Notes: generated from the sequence alone by a model not told the origin. Counted from the first letter of the stretch, positions 9,094-18,262 are shown. The stretch: 64,000 bases of DNA from Fusobacterium nucleatum_L (GCF_050231725.1 NZ_CP077172.1:248001-312000), one strand, 5' to 3'. Program-made: numbers and translations.

Positions 9094-10293
9094 TTACATA
9101 AAGTTAGCAACTATCCAGCTTGCAAATCCTTGAATTACTGCTGCATTTATAAAGTCTATAAATAATGATCCAACTATTGGAATTATAAAGAAAGCCTTTA
9201 CTGATGGTCCATTAGCTGCTGTAAATGTTTCCATATTTGCCATAGCATTTGGTGTTGCTCCTAAACCAAATCCACAGTGTCCAGTTGACATAACTGCTGC
9301 ATCGTAATCTCTTCCCATTATATTGAAAGTTACAAAGTAAGCAAAGAATGCCATTACTACTGTTTGAACTAATAAAATTACAATTAGAGGCACTGCTAGA
9401 TCGATTAATTGCCACAATTTCATTGACATTAATGCCATTGATAGGAATAAAGATAGAGATATATTTCCAACTATTCCTATTTCATTAAATGGTAATTGTT
9501 TTTGGTTGAAATCCAATATATTTCTGATTATAGCTGCTACAACCATTCCCATTAAATATGCTGGGAATTTTATTCCTTGTTTTCCTAAAATTAAAGTTAT
9601 AGTAGCTCCAATTCCCATTGCTATACCAATATACACAACTGCTGAGAATAATCTTTCTTCTGTCACTTCTGTTTCAGTTCCTAATAAAGAATCATCAACA
9701 CCTGCTTTACTTTCAGTAGGTTTTAAATTGTTTTTTATCATAAGTCTTCTAGCTATCGGTCCTCCTATTAGACAACCTGATATTAAACCGTATGTAGCTG
9801 ATGCAACTGCAACGACTGTTGCTCCTGTTGCTCCTAAATCTTCAAGGTAAGGTCCAAATGCTCCTGATGTTCCATGTCCTCCTGTTAATGGAATAGATCC
9901 TGCTGCTAATCCTAATAATGGGTTAATTCCTAATGCTTTAGCTAATACTGGTCCAACTATATCTTGAATAATAACTAGTATAACTGCTGCTAATAAGAAT
10001 AATGCTACTCCAACTCCACCTTTTTTCAAAATTTTTAAACTTGCAGAGAACCCAACTGTTGTAAAAAATGCTATCATCAACAAGTTTTTAATATCATCAT
10101 TGAAAGTAAAAATAAATGTTTCAGTTTGATGTCCTATTAAAAGTATTATTGAAAATAATGTTCCACCTATAACTGGTGCAGGAATAAAGAATTTTTCAAA
10201 GAAATTAACTTTTCTTTTTATCCATCTTCCTAATAATAACAAAATGATAGCAAACCCGACTGTTTCAGCCATATTTAATTGATACTCAAACAT
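9094..10293 (-). CDS. gltS: Sodium/glutamate symporter GltS
   Basis: A 399-residue inner-membrane protein of the ESS family, with about ten to twelve hydrophobic segments across its length. The two inverted halves typical of GltS show in the loops: GSIPLTGGHGTSGAFGPYLEDLG in the first half and STGHCGFGLGATPNAMANM in the second. It carries out Na+-coupled glutamate transport. AGGAGG precedes the ATG. It lies just downstream of hutU-hutH but is separated by a terminator and has its own promoter, so it is linked in function (histidine breakdown yields glutamate) without being strictly cotranscribed. Confidence 0.95.
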   Translation of the reverse strand: MFEYQLNMAETVGFAIILLLLGRWIKRKVNFFEKFFIPAPVIGGTLFSIILLIGHQTETFIFTFNDDIKNLLMIAFFTTVGFSASLKILKKGGVGVALFLLAAVILVIIQDIVGPVLAKALGINPLLGLAAGSIPLTGGHGTSGAFGPYLEDLGATGATVVAVASATYGLISGCLIGGPIARRLMIKNNLKPTESKAGVDDSLLGTETEVTEERLFSAVVYIGIAMGIGATITLILGKQGIKFPAYLMGMVVAAIIRNILDFNQKQLPFNEIGIVGNISLSLFLSMALMSMKLWQLIDLAVPLIVILLVQTVVMAFFAYFVTFNIMGRDYDAAVMSTGHCGFGLGATPNAMANMETFTAANGPSVKAFFIIPIVGSLFIDFINAAVIQGFASWIVANFM

Positions 10294-10331
10294 ATAAAAC
10301 CCTCCTAAACATTAAATTATTGATATAATAT

Positions 10332-10360
10332 ATATTATAATATAAATTTCTAATAGTCAA
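10332..10360 (-). promoter_or_regulatory. Candidate promoter for gltS
   Basis: On the minus strand TTGACT (10355-10360) is followed after 17 bases by TAATAT (10332-10337). TATAAT at 15 bases is an alternative -10. Confidence 0.5.
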
Positions 10361-10468
10361 TATTTTCTTTTCATAAAAAATTATTGTTTTCTTTTTTAGT
10401 TCTCATTGCATTTATAACAAACATATTTTTAAAAAACACATTTTCAAAAATGGATTATAGATAAAAAA

Positions 10469-10495
10469 TAACTCATCTTAGGATTAAGATGAGTT
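10469..10495. terminator. Terminator after hutU, active on both strands
   Basis: A perfect 12-bp stem (TAACTCATCTTA / TAAGATGAGTTA) has a 4-base loop. On the minus strand, the direction of hutU, TTTTTTATC follows; on the plus strand CTCTTTTTTT follows. Confidence 0.88.
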
Positions 10496-10523
10496 ACTCT
10501 TTTTTTACTTTTATTATATAATT

Positions 10524-12545
10524 CTATTTCTTTAAAACTTTTTTAACTAATTCATCACTTACTATGTAAGGTAATGTGATATGGTCTGTTCCTTGGTTAT
10601 CAAGGTTGTATTCAACAACAGTTTCGATAGAGTGAGGATTTCTAGCCCAAGCTCTTCTAGCAACTCCTCCCATAACGTCCCAAGGCATAGCTTGCCATAA
10701 GATTTCGTCTACTCTCTTACTTCCATCAAGAACCATTCCAAATCCACCATTGATAGATTTTCCTATTCCAACTCCTCCACCATTATGAAGAGCTATCATA
10801 GTCATTCCTCTTGCAGCATTTCCAGCAAAACATTGAGTAGCCATATCTGCCATTATGTTACTTCCATCTTTAATGTTAGAAGTTTCTCTAAAAGGTGAGT
10901 CTGTTCCAGATACATCATGGTGGTCTCTACCTAACATAACTGGTCCAATTTCTCCGTTTCTAACCATTTCATTAAATTTAAGAGCTATTCTAGTTCTACT
11001 CATAGCATCTTGATAGAATATTCTTGCTTGTGTTCCAACAACAAGTCCATTCTTATCAGCATCTTGTATCCATACATAGTTATCTCTATCTTGATATCTT
11101 CTGTTAGGATCAACAAGTTCTAGAGCAGCTTTGTCTGTCTTTAATAAGTCTTCTTTCTTTCTTGATAGACATACCCATCTAAATGGTCCATATCCATAGT
11201 CAAATAATTCTGGTCCTAATATGTCTTCAACATAAGAAGGAAATATAAATCCTTCTTTATCATCTTTACCATTTTTAGAAATTTCAGTTACTCCTACATC
11301 ATAAATTGATTTTAAGAAACTGTTTCCATAGTCAAAGAAGTAAACTCCTCTGTCATGTAAAGTTTTAATTGCTTTATAGTGTCTCTTCAATCCTTCATTT
11401 ACTAATTCTCTAAATTTAGCTCTATCTGTTCCTAGTAATTTAGTTCTTTCTTCAAATGAAGTTCCTACTGGACAATATCCTCCATCATATACAGCATGGC
11501 AAGATGTTTGGTCAGATAGTAAATCTATGTGTTTGTTGTGTTCTATAGCATATTCTAATATTTCAACTATGTTTCCGTGGTATGCTATTGCATAAGGAGT
11601 TTTAGAAGCCATTTTTTCTTCAGCTATTTTGAATGCCTCTTCAGGAGTATTGGCTATAACATTTACCCATCCTTGTTCAAGTCTTGTATTGATTCTTGAT
11701 AAGTCAACTTCAGCAACTATAGCAACACCTTTTGCTATTTCACAAGCTTTACCTTGAGCTCCACTCATTCCTCCAAGTCCTGAAGTAATAAATAATTTAC
11801 CTTTTAAATCTCCATCAGCAGGTACTCCACAGAATAATCTTCCTGCATTTAAGATAGTAGAATAAGTTCCATGAACTATTCCTTGAGGTCCGATGTACAT
11901 CCATCCACCAGCAGTCATTTGTCCGTAGTTAGCAACACCTATTGCAGCTCCTCTAGCCCAATCTTCATAGTTATCAAATAATCCAATCATAAGCCCATTA
12001 GTTATAATTGCTCTTGGAGCATATGGATTAGATCTGAATAATCCAGTTGGGTGCCCTGAAGCTACAACAAGAGTTTGGTCTTGTGTCATATTTTCAAGAT
12101 ATTTTTTTATAAGTCTATATTGCATCCAGTTTTGACAAACTTGCCCTGTTTCTCCATAAGTAACAAGTTCATAAGGATATAGAGCTATATCAAAGTCAAG
12201 GTTATTATCAATCATAACTTGCATAGCTTTAGCTTCTGTACATTTCCCTTTATATTCATCTATTGGTTTTCCATAAAGATTTCCTTCTGGTCTAAATCTA
12301 TATCCATAGATTCTTCCTCTTTCTTCTAATTCTTGTAAGAATTCTGGTGCTAACATTTCATGAAATTCTTCTGGAATATATCTTAAAGCATTTCTTAATG
12401 CAAGTTCTATATCATGTTCTGAAAGTTTAACTATTCTTTTAGGAGCTCTTCTTATTGAAGGGTCTAATTTTGGTATCTCCATTGGAATATCTTCAGCTGT
12501 AAGTTTAATTGTCATTGCGTCATAAATAGTCTTATTATTTAACAT
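10524..12545 (-). CDS. hutU: Urocanate hydratase
   Basis: A 673-residue urocanase, the second enzyme of histidine degradation: urocanate to imidazolonepropionate with tightly bound NAD+. Recognisable blocks are SGHPTGLFRS, TSGLGGMSGAQGKA with its glycine-rich cofactor loop, YCPVGTSFEERT with the conserved cysteine, and NGGGVGIGKSINGGFG. The length is that of the long form (animal-type, about 676) rather than the 555-residue proteobacterial enzyme. AGGAGG lies 10 bases before the ATG; another ATG in between opens only a five-codon frame. hutH ends 54 bases upstream, so the two are one operon. The next gene of the pathway, hutI, is not in this window. Confidence 0.96.
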   Translation of the reverse strand: MLNNKTIYDAMTIKLTAEDIPMEIPKLDPSIRRAPKRIVKLSEHDIELALRNALRYIPEEFHEMLAPEFLQELEERGRIYGYRFRPEGNLYGKPIDEYKGKCTEAKAMQVMIDNNLDFDIALYPYELVTYGETGQVCQNWMQYRLIKKYLENMTQDQTLVVASGHPTGLFRSNPYAPRAIITNGLMIGLFDNYEDWARGAAIGVANYGQMTAGGWMYIGPQGIVHGTYSTILNAGRLFCGVPADGDLKGKLFITSGLGGMSGAQGKACEIAKGVAIVAEVDLSRINTRLEQGWVNVIANTPEEAFKIAEEKMASKTPYAIAYHGNIVEILEYAIEHNKHIDLLSDQTSCHAVYDGGYCPVGTSFEERTKLLGTDRAKFRELVNEGLKRHYKAIKTLHDRGVYFFDYGNSFLKSIYDVGVTEISKNGKDDKEGFIFPSYVEDILGPELFDYGYGPFRWVCLSRKKEDLLKTDKAALELVDPNRRYQDRDNYVWIQDADKNGLVVGTQARIFYQDAMSRTRIALKFNEMVRNGEIGPVMLGRDHHDVSGTDSPFRETSNIKDGSNIMADMATQCFAGNAARGMTMIALHNGGGVGIGKSINGGFGMVLDGSKRVDEILWQAMPWDVMGGVARRAWARNPHSIETVVEYNLDNQGTDHITLPYIVSDELVKKVLKK

Positions 12546-12599
12546 TACTCATTATCCTCCTAATTCTATATCATAAATATCATCATATATTATTTTTTA

Positions 12600-14135
12600 T
12601 TAGAATTTCAATTCTCCAATAGCTTTTTCAACATTGTCTACAATAGTATTAGTTTTAACTAAATCTTCAGCTGCATGTATATCAACATACATTGGTCTAT
12701 CAAGACTTACATAAGATATTAATTTTCTAACTTCTTCATATGCTACTTTTGTAGCTGGTGATAATTTTTCTTTTGCACCTTTTAAATCTATAGCTTGACA
12801 AGCTGTTATTAATTCCATTCCTATTACTTTTCTAACATTTTCAAGTATATCTTTTGATTTTTTAGCTGCTATTGATCCCATAGAAACATGGTCTTCTTGG
12901 TTAGCAGATGTTGGTATAGAGTCAACAGATGCTGGGTGAGCTAATACTTTATTTTCAGACACAAGAGCTGCAGCACTATATTGAACTATCATAAATCCTG
13001 AATTTAATCCACCTTGTTCAACTAAAAATGCAGGTAGACCATGGTTAATAGCTGGGTTTACCATCTTTTCTATTCTTCTTTCAGATACATTTGCCATTTC
13101 AGCAAGAGCTATTCCTAAGAAATCAAATGGTAAAGCCATAGGTTGTCCGTGGAAGTTTCCTCCTGATATAACTTCATCTGTATCAACAAATATTAATGGA
13201 TTATCTGTTGCAGCATTTAATTCTATTTCAACTTTTTGTTTTACATATTCTAAAGTATCTTTACTTGCTCCGTGTATTTGAGGAATACATCTTAAAACAT
13301 ATGAATCTTGAACTCTTTCTACACCTTGTTTTGTAACATTAGAACTTCCAGCTAAGATTTTTCTCATATTTTCTGCTGTATTGATTTGTCCTAAATGCCC
13401 TCTTACTTCACTTATTCTTGGATCATATGCATCAATTATTCCATGAAGCCCTTCCATAGTTAGTGAAGCAGCTATATCTAAGTGCTTAGATAGATTTATT
13501 GCATCATATAAAACGTGAGCACCTGTTGAAGTTAATGCTTGTGTTCCATTTGTAAGTGCTAAACCTTCTTTTGATGAAAGTGCTGGAATTGGTTCTATTC
13601 CTGCTTTAGCTAGAGCATCCTTAGCTTCTAATAATTCACCTTTATAATATGCTTTTCCTAATCCAATTAACACCAATGACATATGTGCAAGTGGTGATAA
13701 ATCTCCAGAAGATCCAACTGAACCTTTTTCAGGTATCCAAGGTGTAACTTCTTTATTTAATAACTCAACTAATTTTTCTACAACTATTCTTCTAGCTCCT
13801 GAATATCCTTTAGCTAAGTTTACTGCTCTTAAAAATACAACCCCTCTTGCTATATCTATAGGCATTGGATTTCCAACGCTACAAGAGTGGCTCATAACAA
13901 TATTCTTTTGTAATTGTCCTGTTTGTTCTTTTGAAATGCTTACTTCTGCAAATTTTCCAAATCCAGTAGTTATTCCGTAAGAAACTTTTCCTTCTTCTAC
14001 ATATTTATCAACCAAAGCTCTTGCTCTGTCAATTTTTTGATACGCTTCTTCTGAAATACTTACCTTATACCCCCTTCTTGTTACATTGATTAGGTCCTCT
14101 AAAGTTATTCTTTTACTACTTAAAACTAATTCCAA
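12600..14135 (-). CDS. hutH: Histidine ammonia-lyase (TTG start)
   Basis: A 511-residue enzyme that deaminates histidine to urocanate. The family blocks SYGITTGFGKFA, RAVNLAKGYSGAR, TNGTQAL and NQEDHVSMGS are present. GGAGGTG at 14142-14148 lies 6 bases before TTG 14133-14135, while the upstream ATG overlaps that site. With the TTG start the MIO tripeptide falls at residues 142-144, the same numbers as in Pseudomonas putida HAL, which supports the choice. The tripeptide reads Ser-Ser-Gly instead of the canonical Ala-Ser-Gly (GSVGSSGDLSPLAH). It is first in the hutH-hutU operon, divergent from a ROK-type regulator. Confidence 0.95.
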   Translation of the reverse strand: MELVLSSKRITLEDLINVTRRGYKVSISEEAYQKIDRARALVDKYVEEGKVSYGITTGFGKFAEVSISKEQTGQLQKNIVMSHSCSVGNPMPIDIARGVVFLRAVNLAKGYSGARRIVVEKLVELLNKEVTPWIPEKGSVGSSGDLSPLAHMSLVLIGLGKAYYKGELLEAKDALAKAGIEPIPALSSKEGLALTNGTQALTSTGAHVLYDAINLSKHLDIAASLTMEGLHGIIDAYDPRISEVRGHLGQINTAENMRKILAGSSNVTKQGVERVQDSYVLRCIPQIHGASKDTLEYVKQKVEIELNAATDNPLIFVDTDEVISGGNFHGQPMALPFDFLGIALAEMANVSERRIEKMVNPAINHGLPAFLVEQGGLNSGFMIVQYSAAALVSENKVLAHPASVDSIPTSANQEDHVSMGSIAAKKSKDILENVRKVIGMELITACQAIDLKGAKEKLSPATKVAYEEVRKLISYVSLDRPMYVDIHAAEDLVKTNTIVDNVEKAIGELKF

Positions 14136-14451
14136 AATAAACACCTCCATTTATTTAAAAAAACATTTTTAATTATTAAAATGACTTTAATAATTTGATA
14201 AAAAAATTTAAAAGTATAAAAACAAACTCAAGCAAAACAAAAAATAACTTATTCAATAAATCACTTTTCATTTTATTTATACGTAGATTATAAAATTTTT
14301 TTTTAAATAATAATAATATAACTTATATATAATTACCATATATAATATAAATTATAAAAATTATCCATATTTTCATATTTTTTTTAATTTTTTATATTTT
14401 AGTGTTATAATATTAAAGCATAACATTTAAAAACAAATAAAAGAGGTTCTT
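14136..14451. other. Divergent intergenic region, hutH / ROK regulator
   Basis: This 316-base AT-rich stretch holds the ribosome binding sites of both genes and a good plus-strand promoter at 14383-14411. I found no convincing -35/-10 pair for hutH, no hairpin terminator and no small reading frame with a ribosome binding site. Confidence 0.6.
14383..14411 (+). promoter_or_regulatory. Candidate extended -10 promoter for the ROK regulator
   Basis: TGTTATAAT gives a consensus -10 (14406-14411) with an upstream TG. The -35, TTTAAT 17 bases before, is weak, which is common with extended -10 promoters. Confidence 0.55.
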
Positions 14452-15570
14452 ATGTATCAGAAAGAGATTAAACAAAGTAATGAAAATATTGTTTTTCATT
14501 CTATTTATTTTACTGAAAATTCTTTTTCTATTCCTGATTTAACAAGAATAACTGATATGACATTCCCTACTATCAAAAGAGTTGTCAATGAATTTTTAGA
14601 AAAAAATATAATAAAAGAATGGACTTTAAGCACGGGTGGGGTTGGAAGAAGAGCAGTTAAATACAGATACAATCCTGATTTTTGTTATTCTATTGGTGTA
14701 AGTGTTGACGAGGAAAAGATAAAATTTATTATGATTAATACCATTGGAGATATTCTATGTTCAAAAACCATAGAAACAACAAATGAGAACTTTATAACTT
14801 TTTTTGAAAGAAATTTAAATGATTTTATTATGGAAATTGATTCTAAATATGTTTCAAAAGTTATTGGAGTTGGTATCTCTATTCCTGGAATTTATAATAA
14901 AGAAAATCACTTCCTAGAATTCAATAATATTGATAGATATGAAGCATCAATAATTAAAGAACTTGAAAAAAAGATTAACTTTCCTATTTGGGTAGAAAAT
15001 GAAGCAAATATGTCTATACTTGCTGAAGCTATAATAGGTAAACATAAAGATTTAACAGATTTTACTGTTATAAGTATCAATAATAAAGTTACATGTTCTA
15101 CTTTTCATAAATTTGGAAATAAAAGTGATGATTATTTTTTTAAAGCAAGTAGAGTACATCATATGATAGTTGATTATGAAAATAAAAAAAAGGTTGGTGA
15201 TTGTATATCTTTTAAGGTTTTAAAAGACAAAATTATCAAAGCTTTTCCTAATATATCTTCCCTAGATGAATTTTTTCTAAATAAATTACACAGAGAAAGT
15301 AAAGAAGGAAAAAAAATAATTGATGAATACTTAAATTATATGGGTATTATTCTAAAAAATTTACTCTTTACTTATAACCCTAAAAAACTTATTATTTCTG
15401 GAGAGTTATCACGCTATGGCACTTACCTTCTAGAAGATATTTTAAATATAGTTTATGAAAAAGGCCATATTTTTTATAGAGGAAGAGAAACTATCTCTTT
15501 TTCTAATTTTAAAGGAAATTCAAGTATAATTGGTGCTGCACTATTTCCTATTGTTGATAAATTAATGTAA
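14452..15570 (+). CDS. ROK-family transcriptional regulator, degenerate kinase domain
   Basis: A 372-residue protein with an N-terminal winged helix (about residues 12-65; SIPDLTRITDMTFPTIKRVVNEF) and a ROK domain (about 78-370) recognised from IGVGISIPGI and VENEANMSILAEAIIG. The features that bind sugar and zinc in NagC/Mlc-type proteins are missing: the glycine-rich GxGxG loop is replaced by NNKVTC, GE.GH is reduced to VHH, and there is no CxCGxxGC cluster. It is therefore a regulator that probably does not act on sugar in the usual way. Divergent position suggests control of hutH-hutU, but that is only inferred. AGAGG precedes the ATG. Confidence 0.82.
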   Translation: MYQKEIKQSNENIVFHSIYFTENSFSIPDLTRITDMTFPTIKRVVNEFLEKNIIKEWTLSTGGVGRRAVKYRYNPDFCYSIGVSVDEEKIKFIMINTIGDILCSKTIETTNENFITFFERNLNDFIMEIDSKYVSKVIGVGISIPGIYNKENHFLEFNNIDRYEASIIKELEKKINFPIWVENEANMSILAEAIIGKHKDLTDFTVISINNKVTCSTFHKFGNKSDDYFFKASRVHHMIVDYENKKKVGDCISFKVLKDKIIKAFPNISSLDEFFLNKLHRESKEGKKIIDEYLNYMGIILKNLLFTYNPKKLIISGELSRYGTYLLEDILNIVYEKGHIFYRGRETISFSNFKGNSSIIGAALFPIVDKLM

Positions 15571-15588
15571 AAAATAAGGGGGATAAAA

Positions 15589-16437
15589 TTGAAATTAAAC
15601 GATAAAATTTTTAAAATTCTTAAAGAATGCTTTATTGTTTCAATAGCTTGTATGGTAATGGCATTTAACACAAACTATTTTTATTTGGGGAACAAACTTG
15701 CTCAAGGGGGAATAGCTGGATTATCCCTTATTGTCCATTATGTTACTAATATTGATATAAGTTATATTTACTTTGCTCTCAATATTCCTCTAATTGTTGT
15801 AGCCTATATATTTATTGGAAAAGAATTTGTCTTTAAAACCCTATTTGCCACTCTTATGCTAACAATATTCTTAAAAATCTTTGGAAGTTTTAGAGGACCT
15901 ATTGATGATATTCTTATGGCATCTATTTTTGGTGGAGGAATAAATGGTATTGCTATTGGTATTATTTTTTATGCAGGAGGTTCTAGTGGAGGAACTGATA
16001 TTATTGCTAAAATAATTAATAAATATTGTGGTATTGCTATTGGAAAGATTCTTTTAGTTGCTGATTCTATAATATTATCTATGGTGGCTTTTATATTTGG
16101 AAAAGTAATTTTTATGTATACACTTATTTCTCTTATTGTATCAGCAAAAATGATTGATATTATTCAAGAAGGTATTCACAGTGCTAAAGGAGTTACAATA
16201 ATTTCAAATAAAGTTGATGAATTGAGAATAAGAATTATGGAAGATGTTAGGCGTGGAATTACTTTAATTAATGCAAAAGGGGGTTACAGCCAAAAAGAAA
16301 TCGGAATGCTTTATTGTGTTGTTGGAAAATATCAACTTATGAAAGTTAAGAATCTAGTAAAAGAGATTGATCCTGAAGCATTCATGATTGTTAATCAAGT
16401 TCATGAGGTAGTAGGAAAAGGATTTTTAAGAGAATAA
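15589..16437 (+). CDS. YitT-family membrane protein (TTG start)
   Basis: A 282-residue inner-membrane protein: five or six hydrophobic segments in the first 190 residues (YitT_membrane), including the conserved GGSSGGTDIIAKIIN, then a soluble C-terminal DUF2179 domain (about 200-280, ending EAFMIVNQVHEVVGKGF). GGGGG at 15578-15582 is 6 bases from TTG 15589; no better ATG is near. It begins 18 bases after the ROK gene and is probably cotranscribed with it. The molecular function of the family is unknown, so no substrate is offered. Confidence 0.87.
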   Translation: MKLNDKIFKILKECFIVSIACMVMAFNTNYFYLGNKLAQGGIAGLSLIVHYVTNIDISYIYFALNIPLIVVAYIFIGKEFVFKTLFATLMLTIFLKIFGSFRGPIDDILMASIFGGGINGIAIGIIFYAGGSSGGTDIIAKIINKYCGIAIGKILLVADSIILSMVAFIFGKVIFMYTLISLIVSAKMIDIIQEGIHSAKGVTIISNKVDELRIRIMEDVRRGITLINAKGGYSQKEIGMLYCVVGKYQLMKVKNLVKEIDPEAFMIVNQVHEVVGKGFLRE

Positions 16438-16496
16438 GTCTTTGACTTTTTTCACTAAAATTTATACAATTAATGTTAATAGGAGGTCATAATAAC

Positions 16497-16916
16497 ATGA
16501 ACAACAACGAATTTATAAATAAATATACTTCTGGACAATGTTTTTCTTTCTTAGATTTTCAAGCAGTTGCGAAAAAATATGGAATTTACTTTGAAAAAGT
16601 TAACAATGATATTATTATTTGTTATGATGGAAATGATGATCCTAAAATTGCGGCTTTTAAATTTTATAAGCATTTTTTTCCAGAGACATCTTTAACACCT
16701 TTAAGTTTCGATTTAATCACAAATATTAATAATTTCTATTTGAAATTTTTAAAAGATAAAATTAATGAAATTTCTCAAAGGTATGGTCTACCTCCATTTT
16801 ATAAACAAAGTATACCTATCAAAGATAATGCGAGTTCTCTTTTAAATACATTGAAGACAAGATATGTTATTTATAGAGAAGATGTTGAATTTCTAAAATA
16901 TATTTTAGAATTATAA
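16497..16916 (+). CDS. Orphan hypothetical protein
   Basis: A 139-residue soluble protein I do not recognise. AGGAGGT at 16481-16487 is 9 bases before ATG 16497; the upstream in-frame ATG at 16473 lies before the ribosome binding site. No signal peptide, membrane segment or metal motif is visible. The sequence is rich in Asn, Phe, Tyr and Lys, with an N-terminal FIN..TSGQCFSFLDFQAVAKKYG and helical middle. It follows YitT by 59 bases and precedes a strong terminator, so it is the last gene of the ROK-YitT unit. Confidence 0.65.
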   Translation: MNNNEFINKYTSGQCFSFLDFQAVAKKYGIYFEKVNNDIIICYDGNDDPKIAAFKFYKHFFPETSLTPLSFDLITNINNFYLKFLKDKINEISQRYGLPPFYKQSIPIKDNASSLLNTLKTRYVIYREDVEFLKYILEL

Positions 16917-16924
16917 ATATCTTG

Positions 16925-16966
16925 CACCAAAAATCTGTTTTATATGATTTTTGGTGTTTTTTTTTT
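16925..16966 (+). terminator. Intrinsic terminator
   Basis: A perfect 11-bp stem CACCAAAAATC / GATTTTTGGTG is followed by ten T residues. Confidence 0.93.
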
Positions 16967-17128
16967 AAGAATTTTTACCCTTATTCATCCTAAAAATATA
17001 ATATCTATAAAGAGAAATTATAAAATAATTCTTGAAGTCTTAATTTATTCTGTAAGAAAAAATATTATTAGAAATTGTGCCTTAAAAAATTTATTTAAAT
17101 AAAATATTGAAATCAAAAGAGTATTTAC

Positions 17129-17158
17129 TTGACAAAACTGATATATTTTAAGTATAAT
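17129..17158 (+). promoter_or_regulatory. Strong promoter of the adhesin operon
   Basis: Consensus TTGACA (17129-17134) and consensus TATAAT (17153-17158) are separated by 18 bases, 42 bases before the first gene. This is among the best sigma-70 matches in the window and suggests high expression of the surface operon. Confidence 0.85.
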
Positions 17159-17200
17159 TTAATGGGAAATTTTATTTTAAATTAAAGGGGGTATTTTATT

Positions 17201-17596
17201 ATGAAAGCAAAAATTTTATTATGCTCAATGCTAATATTAGGTTCACTTTCTTATGGAGCTGAAATGAATTTAGTAACAGAAGAAGTAATAAATGAAGTAA
17301 GAAGCATTGAGGCAGAATATCAAGCATTGATGCAAAAAGAAGCTGAAAGAAAAGAAGAGTTTATTCAAGAAAAAGGGGCTCTAGAAGTAGAAATACAAGA
17401 CTTAAAAGAAAAACAATTAGGAAGAGAAAAACTTTATGAAAAATTAAAGGAAGATTCAAAAGTGAGATGGCATAGAGAAGAATATAAAAAACTGTTAAAA
17501 AGATTTGAAGAATACTATAACAAGTTAGAACAAAAAATAGCTGATAAAGAAGAACAACTAGCAGAATTAACAAAATTAATAGAAGTACTAAACTAA
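17201..17596 (+). CDS. FadA-family adhesin
   Basis: A 131-residue secreted protein with a signal peptide (cleavage near SYGA/E, about residue 20) followed by a nearly continuous alpha-helical hairpin. Length, the SIEAEYQALMQKEAER segment and the later RWHREEYKKLLKRFEEYYNKLE segment match the FadA adhesin family of Fusobacterium (FadA itself is 129 residues and has DAEYQNLANQEEAR and FYKSQYQDL at the same places). FadA oligomerises into filaments that bind host cells. This copy is a paralogue, not certainly FadA itself, and is the first gene of the autotransporter operon, comparable to the layout of the radABCD operon. The ribosome binding site is GGGGG. Confidence 0.85.
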   Translation: MKAKILLCSMLILGSLSYGAEMNLVTEEVINEVRSIEAEYQALMQKEAERKEEFIQEKGALEVEIQDLKEKQLGREKLYEKLKEDSKVRWHREEYKKLLKRFEEYYNKLEQKIADKEEQLAELTKLIEVLN

Positions 17597-17609
17597 ATGG
17601 GAGGAAAGT

Positions 17610-18224
17610 ATGAAGAAGTTTTTAAAGACTATTTTGCTTTTATGTGCGATATCATCACTTGTTTATGCAGAAGAAACAACTCAAGTTGTAGCAGAAACTA
17701 GTACAGGAATGAGCGCAGAAGAACAAAAAGAAGCAATGAATATCTTAAAAAGAATGAGAGAAAAGATAGAAAAAGAAGATGCAGAAAGAGCTAGAGCAGA
17801 AGAAAAAGCTAGAATGGAAGCAGAAAAGCAAGCGAAAGAAGCAGAGGAACAAGCTAAAATAGAAGCTGAAAGAAGAGCGCAAGAAGATGCAGAAGCTCAA
17901 AAAATACTTGATGAAAAAGTACAAGCAGAAGAAACAAAAGAAGAAGTAGAAGCTAAAGCAGAAGAAGTAGGAGTTGAATATGATAAATCTGCAACTCTTG
18001 AAGAAATAGAAGCAATGATAAAAGCTAAAAAAGCGGCTGAAGTTGCACCAAAAACAGAAAAAGAAAGACTAGAAGCTACAAGAAAAAAATCATTAGAAAA
18101 GTTAGATTTTTATGAAAGAGTAGTAAGAAGTGTGGCAAGAGAAGAAAATGAAATAAGTGATTACTATGAAATTATGGGTGAAGAAAAGCAAAGATCAAGT
18201 GTAACACTTAAACCAGTAAAATAG
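17610..18224 (+). CDS. Secreted Glu/Ala/Lys-rich coiled-coil protein
   Basis: A 204-residue protein with a signal peptide (about residues 1-20, ending LVYA). The mature part is dominated by charged helix (EDAERARAEEKARMEAEKQA and similar, residues 55-115) likely to form coiled coil. Around residues 115-145 the charge pattern is broken by KAEEVGVEYDKSATLEEIEAMIKAK, which resembles a small HeH/LEM-like helix-loop-helix. The C-terminus ends in basic SSVTLKPVK. I know no characterised homologue. It follows the FadA-like gene by 13 bases. Periplasmic or outer-surface location is inferred from the signal peptide. Confidence 0.75.
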   Translation: MKKFLKTILLLCAISSLVYAEETTQVVAETSTGMSAEEQKEAMNILKRMREKIEKEDAERARAEEKARMEAEKQAKEAEEQAKIEAERRAQEDAEAQKILDEKVQAEETKEEVEAKAEEVGVEYDKSATLEEIEAMIKAKKAAEVAPKTEKERLEATRKKSLEKLDFYERVVRSVAREENEISDYYEIMGEEKQRSSVTLKPVK

Positions 18225-18262
18225 TAAATTACTCAAATCATAAGAATTATAAGGGGGCAAAA

